Assembly (NCBI GenBank): GCA_045612665.1
Contig: JAZKZO010000027.1
Location: 1-5,346 of the forward strand
Direction of reading: 5' to 3'
DNA length: 5,346 bases
Source: RGIG2000 sp045612665
GTDB lineage: Bacteria > Bacillota > Clostridia > Oscillospirales > CAG-272
A program made the translations under genes and the position numbers. How positions within the stretch are numbered: position 1 is the first letter of the stretch; each line of letters starts with the position of its first letter. This document shows positions 1-5,346 of the stretch, one piece after another. The notes beneath the pieces were generated by a model. The model was given only the letters and a program-made list of their open reading frames with translations. It was not told the origin of the DNA and did no database searches.

Positions 1-14
1 CTTGCCAAACGAAC

Positions 15-51
15 GCGGAATTTGCCTCAGGCGCGTGCCTGCGGAATGAGG
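15..51. repeat. GC-rich palindromic intergenic element
   Basis: A perfect 5-bp inverted repeat, CAGGC (28-32) and GCCTG (37-41), encloses a GCGT loop. It is flanked by two direct copies of GCGGAAT (15-21 and 41-47). An alternative pairing joins CCTCA (25-29) to TGAGG (47-51). No T tract follows, so it does not look like an intrinsic terminator. It may be a small dispersed intergenic repeat or the end of whatever lies upstream. All three plus-strand frames are open from the left edge for at least 46 bases, so a gene tail here cannot be excluded, but none gives a recognisable protein. Confidence 0.35.
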
Positions 52-83
52 AATTAAATTTAGAAAATAAAAGAAAGGAAAAT

Positions 84-270
84 GTGATAAGCTTGGCTTC
101 TGCTTAAACGGTTAGAAGCAAGTTAGGCTAGGCGCACAGCAAGAATGACGGGCGACGGTGTCTCGCGAACCCCCAAAACTTACTTCGTGCATTTTGGGGA
201 ACCCCGTGGCGGAAACTCCGAGGTCGGCATTCGGGAGCAACAACGCATAACGAAGCTTATCACCGTTTAA
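84..270 (+). ncRNA. Structured RNA with predicted pseudoknot upstream of mgsA (raiA-like candidate or cis-regulatory leader)
   Basis: Several pairings read directly from the sequence fit together in one fold. P1 is an 11-bp perfect helix closing the element (84-94 with 253-263). P2 is a hairpin (96-101 with 114-119). The P2 loop (104-110) is exactly complementary to 264-270, directly after P1; the match extends to 9 bp (104-112 with 262-270) if the last two P1 pairs open, which is a classic pseudoknot geometry. P3 joins 122-128 to 245-251 with one mismatch. Inside it lie ACGGG/CCCGT (148-152 with 203-207), an 8-bp hairpin CCCCAAAA/TTTTGGGG (171-178 with 192-199), and CTCCGA (216-221) with 231-237 around a bulged G. 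I see no signature of tmRNA, RNase P, SRP RNA, T-box, glmS or the common riboswitches. Size (about 190 nt), compactness and likely host recall the raiA-motif RNA, but I cannot confirm that from memory. No intrinsic terminator follows, so transcription probably continues into mgsA. No clear promoter is visible upstream. Confidence 0.75.
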
Positions 271-276
271 AATATG
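264..276 (+). promoter_or_regulatory. mgsA translation start region without SD, overlapped by pseudoknot strand
   Basis: The bases before the mgsA ATG read CCGTTTAAAAT, with no purine-rich SD at the usual spacing. In contrast, the next gene has AAGGAG six bases before its ATG. Bases 264-270 are the 3' strand of the predicted pseudoknot, so folding of the upstream RNA would cover the site where a 30S subunit would bind. This is compatible with control of initiation by RNA structure, with SD-independent initiation, or with initiation on a processed transcript. The sequence cannot tell these apart. Confidence 0.45.
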
Positions 277-639
277 AGGATAGCACTAATAGCCCACGAC
301 AAAAAGAAAAACAATATGATCGATTTAGCAATCGAATACAAGGACGTGCTCTCTCAGCACGAGCTTTATGCAACCGGCACAACAGGTACTCTCGTTATGG
401 GAGAAACAGGACTTATGGTGAACCGTATGAAGAGCGGACCTCTTGGTGGCGACCAACAAATCGGCTCTATGGTTGCAGAGGGAAAGCTCGACCTTATAAT
501 CTTCCTTCGTGATCCACTTACCTCTCAGCCACACGAGCCTGACGTAAGTGCACTTCTCCGTCTTTGCGACGTTCAGTCAATTCCTCTTGCTACAAACGTG
601 GCAAGCGCGAAAATAATTCTCTCTACCTTGAGAAAATAA
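274..639 (+). CDS. mgsA: Methylglyoxal synthase
   Basis: This cytoplasmic enzyme (EC 4.2.3.3) converts dihydroxyacetone phosphate to methylglyoxal and inorganic phosphate, a bypass of lower glycolysis that relieves sugar-phosphate build-up. The 121-residue protein is one complete MGS-like domain. It has the N-terminal IALIAHDKKK strand with His8 and Asp9, the phosphate-binding TGTTG loop (34-38), SGPLGGDQQIG (54-64) with Asp60 at the position of the E. coli catalytic base Asp71, and FLRDPLTSQPHEPDV (77-91) with Asp80, His87 and Asp90. All these residues keep a constant offset of 11 from the E. coli numbering. The protein is shorter than the 152-residue E. coli enzyme, lacking its extra N- and C-terminal residues, as is common in Bacillota. 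The ATG at 274 is chosen because MRIALIAHD aligns with the family N-terminus, although no SD precedes it. It is preceded by the structured RNA and followed after 10 bases by the peptidase gene. Confidence 0.97.
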   Translation: MRIALIAHDKKKNNMIDLAIEYKDVLSQHELYATGTTGTLVMGETGLMVNRMKSGPLGGDQQIGSMVAEGKLDLIIFLRDPLTSQPHEPDVSALLRLCDVQSIPLATNVASAKIILSTLRK

Positions 640-649
640 GGAGATTATA

Positions 650-2098
650 ATGGAATATGCTTTTATTGCGCTCGGTGGAGTGATTTTCGTTCTTCTTTTG
701 ATAATCATTTGCCGAACCATCGCATTCAAGCCCAAGGCGCAGGGCGTGGCAGGTCAAACCGATACTGACTTTGATAAGGACAGGGCGCTTGACTGCTTAC
801 AGACACTTGTAAAATTCAAAACCGTTTCAAGCAGAAATCCGGAGCTTGAGGATAAGTCTCAGTTCGAGGCGTTGACCCACGCGCTTCCCTCGCTCTATCC
901 AAATGTATTCAAGGTGTGCGAATTTAAGCGCATGCCTGAGCGCGGACTTCTCTTCCTTTGGCACGGTAGCGAGCCAAATACCGACACAGGGGCCTCTGTT
1001 TTGATGTCGCACTATGACGTTGTTGACGTTGACGAGAGCGCGTGGGAGAAGCCACCGTTTGACGGAATTATCGAAAACGGTGTTCTTTGGGGACGCGGAA
1101 CGCTTGACACCAAGGCGACCTTCAATGCTACACTTTTTGCAGTTGACACTCTTATCGGTCGTGGATTTGTGCCGAAAAACGATGTTTATCTTGCATTCTC
1201 GGGCAACGAGGAGATAAACGGCAAGGGCGCACCCACAATCGTTGATTACTTTGTTCAAAATAATATTAAAATCGGTCTTGTTCTCGACGAGGGCGGAGCT
1301 GTTTGCGAAAACGTTTTCCCCGGAGTTAAGCGCCCCTGCGGTATGATCGGTATTGCCGAAAAGGGAATGATTGACCTTGAATACAGAATCAAGACAAACG
1401 GCGGACATGCTTCCTCTCCGAAGCCTCGCTCGTCAATCGGATATCTTTCAAAGGCGTGCACACGTGTTGAAAAGCACCCTATGAAGATGAAAATAAGCGA
1501 CCCTGTGGCGAGAATGTTCGACACGCTCGTGAGAAATTCTACCTTCCTTTACCGTATGATTTTCGCAAATCTTTGGGCATTCGGTTGGGTTGTTGACCTT
1601 CTTGGTAAAAAGACAGGCGGAGAGCTTAACGCGCTCGTTCGTACAACCGTTGCGTTTACTCAAATGAAGGGCTCTAGCGCACCTAATGTTATCCCACCCG
1701 AGGCGCATCTTGTATCTAACATTCGTGTAAATCCTTGCGACAGTGTTGAAAAGGTATATAACCATATAAAGAAGACCGTTGCAAACGAAAATATCACTCT
1801 TACAAAGCTCACCTTCTCCGAGCCGAGCAGAATTTCGCGCGTTGACTGTCCCGAATATGAGGCGGTGGCAGGCGCAGTTGCAACCACTTGGCCTGAGGCA
1901 ATCGTTTCGCCTTACCTTATGGTTCAATGCTCCGATAGCCGTCATTACGGACGCGTAAGCGACAGAGTTTACCGCTTCTCCGCTATGGCACTGACAAGCG
2001 AGGAAAGACGCTCAATTCACGGTAACAACGAAAAAATCCGCATCGAATCAGTTCATAAATCGTGCGAATTCTATCTTAACCTTATTAAAAAATTGTAA
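650..2098 (+). CDS. Membrane-anchored M20-family metallopeptidase (PM20D1/CPS1-like)
   Basis: This is a predicted di-zinc amidohydrolase or carboxypeptidase of peptidase family M20. Residues 3-21 form one hydrophobic segment, likely an uncleaved anchor. The zinc and catalytic motifs are all present: SHYDVV with His121 and Asp123, WGRGTLDTK with bridging Asp153, SGNEEINGKGA with Glu187 (general base) and Glu188, LDEGG with Asp213, and a C-terminal SIHGNNE with His457. The lid domain carries GGHASSP (251-257) and APNVIPPEA (344-352). Motif spacing and the 482-residue length match the branch that includes vertebrate PM20D1, which makes or hydrolyses N-acyl amino acids, and yeast carboxypeptidase S. 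The bacterial substrate is unknown, and a dipeptide or N-acyl amino acid is a guess. The start is well supported: AAGGAG (638-643) overlaps the mgsA stop codon and lies six bases before the ATG. It is co-transcribed with mgsA and ends just before a terminator hairpin. Confidence 0.9.
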   Translation: MEYAFIALGGVIFVLLLIIICRTIAFKPKAQGVAGQTDTDFDKDRALDCLQTLVKFKTVSSRNPELEDKSQFEALTHALPSLYPNVFKVCEFKRMPERGLLFLWHGSEPNTDTGASVLMSHYDVVDVDESAWEKPPFDGIIENGVLWGRGTLDTKATFNATLFAVDTLIGRGFVPKNDVYLAFSGNEEINGKGAPTIVDYFVQNNIKIGLVLDEGGAVCENVFPGVKRPCGMIGIAEKGMIDLEYRIKTNGGHASSPKPRSSIGYLSKACTRVEKHPMKMKISDPVARMFDTLVRNSTFLYRMIFANLWAFGWVVDLLGKKTGGELNALVRTTVAFTQMKGSSAPNVIPPEAHLVSNIRVNPCDSVEKVYNHIKKTVANENITLTKLTFSEPSRISRVDCPEYEAVAGAVATTWPEAIVSPYLMVQCSDSRHYGRVSDRVYRFSAMALTSEERRSIHGNNEKIRIESVHKSCEFYLNLIKKL

Positions 2099-2100
2099 TT

Positions 2101-2128
2101 AAAAAGGCACTCGGTGAGTGCCTTTTTT
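2101..2128. terminator. Bidirectional intrinsic terminator between convergent operons
   Basis: A 7-bp GC-rich stem, GGCACTC (2106-2112) with GAGTGCC (2116-2122), closes a GGT loop. It is flanked by AAAAA (2101-2105) on the left and TTTTTT (2123-2128) on the right, so each strand shows a hairpin followed by a U tract. It lies 2 bases after the stop codon of the M20 peptidase. On the minus strand, the TAA of the alpha/beta hydrolase (2127-2129) overlaps the A-rich side of the hairpin. One element therefore serves both transcription units. Confidence 0.93.
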
Positions 2129-2840
2129 ATTTGATTGTCTTTAATATCGCGCTACTTGTAAGGGAAATTTGCTCCTCGCGCGAAATTGTTGGAGCTCCGT
2201 CGCCCCTTTGCTCTCCGTATGCGCCAAATTGCGCGTGAGAGCCACCGTCTATAACGATTTCCGTAAAATCATCGGGCAAATTAGCGACACATTTCTCGTA
2301 TTTTTTGAGGTTTAGAACCTCGTCCTCGCTTCCGTAGATGCTAATTACCTCGATGCTCTCAGAGGTCAAATCAGAGGTTGAATACGAGCCGAGAAGCACA
2401 AGTGCCTTGTAATCGAAGTCGCTCTTCTCTATATGCATTGATGCTACCGAGCCACCAAGAGAGTGTCCGCCAATCGACCAAGACTGCACATACGGGAGCT
2501 GTTCTCTTATTTCGTCAGCCTTATCCGTGTCAAAAATCGCGAGCTTAAATGGCATATCGACAATAACGCAGGTTACGCCCGCTCTTGCGATATCAAGCAT
2601 AAGAGGAATATACGCCTCACTCTCGACCTTTCCACCCGGATAAAAGATAAATCCAACGGGTCCCTCGCCCACTACAATCGAGCCGTCGTCCAAATATCTT
2701 ACGTGGCTCATATCCTTGGTTGCGCTATCGTCCGCCTCATAAAAATCGGACACATATATGGCGCAAACGGCAAATAAAATCAAAATAAATGCCAAAGCCG
2801 ACGCGCAAGCGATCAGCGCAATTTTCTTTTTCCTACTCAT
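2127..2840 (-). CDS. Membrane-anchored alpha/beta hydrolase (serine hydrolase)
   Basis: A 237-residue alpha/beta-fold hydrolase. A lysine-rich start (SRKKK) and a hydrophobic segment at about 8-30 indicate a signal anchor that places the catalytic domain outside the membrane; the absence of a lipobox argues against a lipoprotein. The core has a strand and oxyanion-region motif GFIFYPGG (63-70), the nucleophile elbow GGHSLGGS with Ser127, the acid loop IYGSEDEV with Asp173, and GGSHAQFGAYG with His202, which completes a Ser-Asp-His triad. The HAQFGxYGxQxGDG run is typical of the alpha/beta hydrolase_5 type (Pfam Abhydrolase_5). The natural substrate is unknown; an ester or acyl-sugar bond would fit the neighbours. 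The ATG overlaps the end of the HAD gene by four bases (ATGA). A weak GGGGTG lies about ten bases upstream, so translation is probably coupled. It is the last gene before the shared terminator. Confidence 0.88.
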   Translation of the reverse strand: MSRKKKIALIACASALAFILILFAVCAIYVSDFYEADDSATKDMSHVRYLDDGSIVVGEGPVGFIFYPGGKVESEAYIPLMLDIARAGVTCVIVDMPFKLAIFDTDKADEIREQLPYVQSWSIGGHSLGGSVASMHIEKSDFDYKALVLLGSYSTSDLTSESIEVISIYGSEDEVLNLKKYEKCVANLPDDFTEIVIDGGSHAQFGAYGEQRGDGAPTISREEQISLTSSAILKTIK

Positions 2841-3448
2841 TTGCCAAGCACCCCGTCAAGGTATGATTTCAAATTGTTAGCACTTCCGTCAAAGACGTAG
2901 CCGTTAAAGCCAAACGACCTTGATGCCTCGATATTCTTTGTGTTATCGTCGATAAATATTGACTCCTCGGGCTTTATGTCGCACACGCTACAAAGGTGGT
3001 CGAAAATCGCCTTTGAGGGCTTGGTTACGCCGATTAGTCCCGACAAAACGCAATATTCGAACTCGCTAAGCACGGGAATTTCGTCCCTATGTGATGCGAA
3101 ATATTTTGAAATGTTGGAAAGAAGAAGCACGCGCACACCGTATTTTTCCTTTATGTAGCGCACAAGGTCGCGCATACCGTCAATTTCGGGAATGTTATAA
3201 ATCCAATTGTAGTAAATTTCCCTGGCAACGCCATGAAGTCGCTCGGGAATTCGCGCATATACGCAATCTAGCGTTTCCTCGTCGGTTATTGTGCCTGCGT
3301 CAAGCCTATCCCAATAAAGACGGTCGAAGAGGACCTCGCAAAGAAGCGCCTTGTCGTCCTCGTCTTGCACGTATTTACCAACCATATATTCGGGCTCGAA
3401 ATGGACGATTACCTGTCCGAAATCGAACACTACATTTTTAATTTTCAT
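2837..3448 (-). CDS. HAD-superfamily phosphatase (YihX-like)
   Basis: A complete 203-residue haloacid dehalogenase-type hydrolase, probably a cytoplasmic phosphatase. Motif I is VVFDFGQVIVHF with nucleophile Asp9, motif II is LLLSNIS with Ser111 and Asn112, motif III is GVTKPSKAIF with Lys143, and motif IV is SIFIDDNTKNIEAS with Asp167 and Asp168. A helical cap lies between motifs I and II (about 20-90) and includes WDRLDAGTITDEE, a conserved pattern of this branch. The usual second aspartate of motif I (DxD) is glycine here (DFG). Other YihX-type proteins share this (DLGNV in E. coli YihX, an alpha-glucose-1-phosphate phosphatase), so it does not by itself imply inactivity. The exact substrate is not deducible. 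The start is supported by GAGGT (minus strand, 3455-3459) six bases before the ATG, which shares one base with the heparinase-like gene's stop codon (TAATG). Confidence 0.9.
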   Translation of the reverse strand: MKIKNVVFDFGQVIVHFEPEYMVGKYVQDEDDKALLCEVLFDRLYWDRLDAGTITDEETLDCVYARIPERLHGVAREIYYNWIYNIPEIDGMRDLVRYIKEKYGVRVLLLSNISKYFASHRDEIPVLSEFEYCVLSGLIGVTKPSKAIFDHLCSVCDIKPEESIFIDDNTKNIEASRSFGFNGYVFDGSANNLKSYLDGVLGK

Positions 3449-5124
3449 TATTCTACCTCAAATTTAATTTCAAAATCGCTCTTATCTTGTGGGAGCTCGT
3501 AATCAATAAGATAAACGGGATATTCCTCCGAGCTTATGTGATGCTTTGCCATTTTTACCGACACCTGTGGCGATATTTTGCCCTCGACGGTGATTTTTAC
3601 GTTGTGAATTTTAAGCGTAATGCCATCAAGGACAGGCTCGATTATGCTAACGAAGCGCTCCGTTATCTTACATTCCTTATCCAAAGCGAAGCTATCACGC
3701 ATTGTAATCGCGCTATCGGTAAAGTCAAATTCTCTCTTAACGCTTTTTATGTAATCTCTGCCGTATGCGCACGCAAGCTCCATTTTAGCACTCGACGTGT
3801 CCTCGTCATACTTAACAATAACGTCCTCACGCGCGATATCGTCCTCGCCAATTCCGTCAATTATAGGAATATTGTGCGCATAGGCGCTCGGATTGAAGAA
3901 GGTGTATCTTTTGTTTGTGTGATAGCCGTCCTCGTAAGGTCCTGCACCGATATCGCAAATTATTTGCCTGTTATCGCTTGCCAAAATAAACGAGCCAACG
4001 TCAATGTGGTTATGGCTTTCGCCGTTATTTCCGCCCTTTGTCGCAAAGCCGTATTTGGATGTGCGCCTTGTAAGATAGCACGAATTTTTGGCACAGTAGG
4101 TTACGTTTTCGCGCACAGAGTCGGTTATATTGCTCTTATCAAAGTAAATAAAGGCGCGAAGAGCGAAATTGAAGTGTGTGTTATCCTCTACCACTCTGCC
4201 CGTCGTAATCGGGAGAGGCTCAATCATATCACCGTAGATATGACGGAGCATATGAGGCAAGCCCATATGATATTTTTGAATTATGCTACAGTCGCTAAAG
4301 GTAACTATAACGTCGCGCTGTAAGAACACCTTTTGAAGATTTTTGGAGATTTCCTTAACCTTTTCGCGCGCAAACCAGTCAACCTTGCCACCTGTAAGCT
4401 CTCTTTCAAGCATAGCGTAGGCACTGAAAAATCCGAAGCCGAATTGCCAATAGCCGATGCCCTCAACGCACATTCCGTCGTCCTTGTAGCTTGCAAGATA
4501 GCACTCCATTGATGCGTGAATTCTTGCCTGATGCTCAAAAAATAGCTCGGGCGCTTCGTACATCATAGCGCACGCAACGCCACTTGTGCAAACGGCAGTC
4601 CAGTTGTTGTCGTGCGTTTCCCAAAAATACTTACGCTCACAGTATGGCTCGATTATATGACGCCTTACCTCGTGGCTGATTCGGTCCTTTAAAAGCTGTG
4701 GGAAACGGTCCTCAAAGAGATTTTTAACCTCGCAAAGGGCAAATCCAACGCTTGATGCGAAGATGTCGATAAGACCGTTGTCAAAATCCTTTGGCGTTTT
4801 GCCGTAATAATGCTCGGTATAATGGCCGAGAGGTGCCCACGCGTAATCGTCAAGATAAGCCCACACTGTGTCGATTAAGTCATTATAATACTGCTCGTTT
4901 TCAGGATAAATGAGCGACAAAAGCGCGCTTGACTGTAAGTGGTCAAACTGCAATCTCCAAAGCCCGTGGTCGTTATTTTCCAAAATATCCTTAGCACTGT
5001 GTGCGCGCGGTCTTTGCTTGAATGCACTCTCGTAAAGAGCCAAAAGCTCCGCCCTGTGCTGAGCAAAATCGTCGCTTTCGCGCACGTTTTCCCAAAATTT
5101 TTTATCCTTTGCAAAATCTAACAT
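3448..5124 (-). CDS. Heparinase II/III family protein (putative polysaccharide lyase, no signal peptide)
   Basis: A 558-residue protein with the two-part architecture of heparinase II/III-type lyases. An N-terminal alpha/alpha-toroid (about 50-330) carries HDNNWTAV (171-178) and EGIGYWQFG (221-229, with Tyr225 a candidate catalytic tyrosine). A C-terminal beta-sandwich carries GGNNGESHNHIDVGSFIL (364-381), ICDIGAGPY (389-397) and the AHN motif (416-418). His371 and His373 match the His-x-His pair of Pedobacter heparinase II, where the first is catalytic and the second binds zinc; Asp391 and His417 are candidates for the other zinc ligands. Known relatives cleave uronic-acid-containing polysaccharides by beta-elimination, but the substrate here cannot be read from the sequence. 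The N-terminus MLDFAKDKKFW is charged, with no signal peptide, so it probably acts in the cytoplasm on imported oligosaccharides. The start has GAGGT (minus strand, 5130-5134) five bases upstream. It lies three bases after the TraX-like gene and overlaps the HAD gene by one base. Confidence 0.88.
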   Translation of the reverse strand: MLDFAKDKKFWENVRESDDFAQHRAELLALYESAFKQRPRAHSAKDILENNDHGLWRLQFDHLQSSALLSLIYPENEQYYNDLIDTVWAYLDDYAWAPLGHYTEHYYGKTPKDFDNGLIDIFASSVGFALCEVKNLFEDRFPQLLKDRISHEVRRHIIEPYCERKYFWETHDNNWTAVCTSGVACAMMYEAPELFFEHQARIHASMECYLASYKDDGMCVEGIGYWQFGFGFFSAYAMLERELTGGKVDWFAREKVKEISKNLQKVFLQRDVIVTFSDCSIIQKYHMGLPHMLRHIYGDMIEPLPITTGRVVEDNTHFNFALRAFIYFDKSNITDSVRENVTYCAKNSCYLTRRTSKYGFATKGGNNGESHNHIDVGSFILASDNRQIICDIGAGPYEDGYHTNKRYTFFNPSAYAHNIPIIDGIGEDDIAREDVIVKYDEDTSSAKMELACAYGRDYIKSVKREFDFTDSAITMRDSFALDKECKITERFVSIIEPVLDGITLKIHNVKITVEGKISPQVSVKMAKHHISSEEYPVYLIDYELPQDKSDFEIKFEVE

Positions 5125-5127
5125 GGT

Positions 5128-5346
5128 TTACCTCACAAGAAAAGCTATCACGGCAAGCACTAAAATATGTGTCGGATAGAAGATATAAAAGAAATATTTG
5201 AGCCTCCACTTACCTCTTTTGCCCGAATAAAGCAAAAGAATCGGAAGCGCTAAAAACGAAAATAACTGAATTTTACCAAGTGGCGCATCAAGGAGCATAA
5301 GGCACATACCGATAGCGCAAAGGGCAAGCGACACAAGGTGCGTGTC
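5128..5346 (-). CDS. TraX-family integral membrane protein, C-terminal part (5' end beyond window)
   Basis: This frame is open to the right edge, giving the last 72 residues of a larger protein. The internal GTG at 5334 is not likely to be the start, because coding continues upstream as DTHL. The fragment has two or three hydrophobic segments, SLALCAIGMCLMLL, LFSFLALPILLLYS and FYPTHILVLAVIAFLV, separated by a basic loop, GKRGKWRLK. The ending KYFFYIFYPTHILVLAVI matches the usual TraX C-terminus (WxFYxFYPxHLxxL). TraX acetylates F-pilin in conjugative plasmids, but chromosomal TraX-like proteins in Bacillota are common and of unknown substrate. No other conjugation gene is visible. It is the most upstream visible member of the minus-strand operon, ending three bases before the heparinase-like gene. 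Confidence 0.8.
   Translation of the reverse strand, partial: DTHLVSLALCAIGMCLMLLDAPLGKIQLFSFLALPILLLYSGKRGKWRLKYFFYIFYPTHILVLAVIAFLVR

Noticed and set aside
1..57. Tail of an upstream plus-strand gene
   Set aside because: Three frames are open from the edge to stops at 47-49, 55-57 and 105-107, but none encodes a recognisable C-terminus, so I cannot choose one.
21..66. Sigma-70 type promoter for the RNA/mgsA transcript
   Set aside because: TTTGCC (21-26) is a weak -35, but no acceptable -10 lies 16-18 bases downstream.
84..107. Possible seven-codon leader peptide (GTG start, preceded by AGAAAGGA)
   Set aside because: These bases form the 5' strand of P1 and part of P2, and the peptide has no regulatory codon run. 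The structural explanation is stronger.
827..1408. 193-codon open frame on the minus strand inside the M20 peptidase gene
   Set aside because: It overlaps the catalytic motifs of a confident gene, and its translation resembles no family.
1448..1945. 165-codon open frame on the minus strand inside the M20 peptidase gene
   Set aside because: Same reasoning: the opposite strand encodes the conserved lid and C-terminal catalytic region.
3487..4323. 278-codon open frame on the plus strand opposite the heparinase-like gene
   Set aside because: The minus-strand protein has clear family motifs; the plus-strand translation has none and no convincing SD. It is a shadow frame.
5128..5346. TraX fragment as evidence of a conjugative element
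   Set aside because: No relaxase, coupling protein or type IV secretion gene is visible, and TraX-like proteins are common on Bacillota chromosomes.

Overview
The window reads as chromosomal DNA of a Bacillota organism, most likely an uncultured gut-type member of the Clostridia. The basis is inference: a short (121-residue) methylglyoxal synthase, good Shine-Dalgarno (SD) sites ahead of several genes, a TraX-family membrane protein, and a heparinase II/III-type enzyme without a signal peptide. No rRNA, tRNA, CRISPR array, insertion sequence or phage gene is visible.

Layout. Positions 1-83 hold a GC-rich palindrome and then an AT-rich stretch. Positions 84-270 form an elaborate structured RNA. 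Its ends pair in an 11-bp perfect helix, several internal hairpins can form, and a hairpin loop is complementary to the bases just after the closing helix, giving a predicted pseudoknot. This RNA stops three bases before the start codon of methylglyoxal synthase (mgsA, 274-639). After a 10-base gap and a strong ribosome binding site comes a membrane-anchored M20-family metallopeptidase of the PM20D1/CPS1 type (650-2098). These two genes form a plus-strand operon.

A hairpin with A and T tracts on both sides (2101-2128) separates this operon from a convergent minus-strand operon and should terminate both. In transcription order, the minus-strand operon encodes the C-terminal end of a TraX-family membrane protein (entering from the right edge), a cytoplasmic heparinase II/III-like protein, a HAD-family phosphatase and a membrane-anchored alpha/beta hydrolase. 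These genes are separated by 3 bases or overlap by 1 and 4 bases, so they are very probably co-transcribed and translationally coupled.

Function. MgsA diverts dihydroxyacetone phosphate to methylglyoxal. A polysaccharide-lyase-like protein, a sugar-phosphate-type HAD phosphatase, a serine hydrolase and a TraX-type (acyltransferase-like) membrane protein would fit handling of an acylated or acidic glycan, but that link is inference from gene order. The most interesting element is the pseudoknotted RNA. It covers the region where the mgsA ribosome binding site should be, and mgsA has no recognisable SD sequence.
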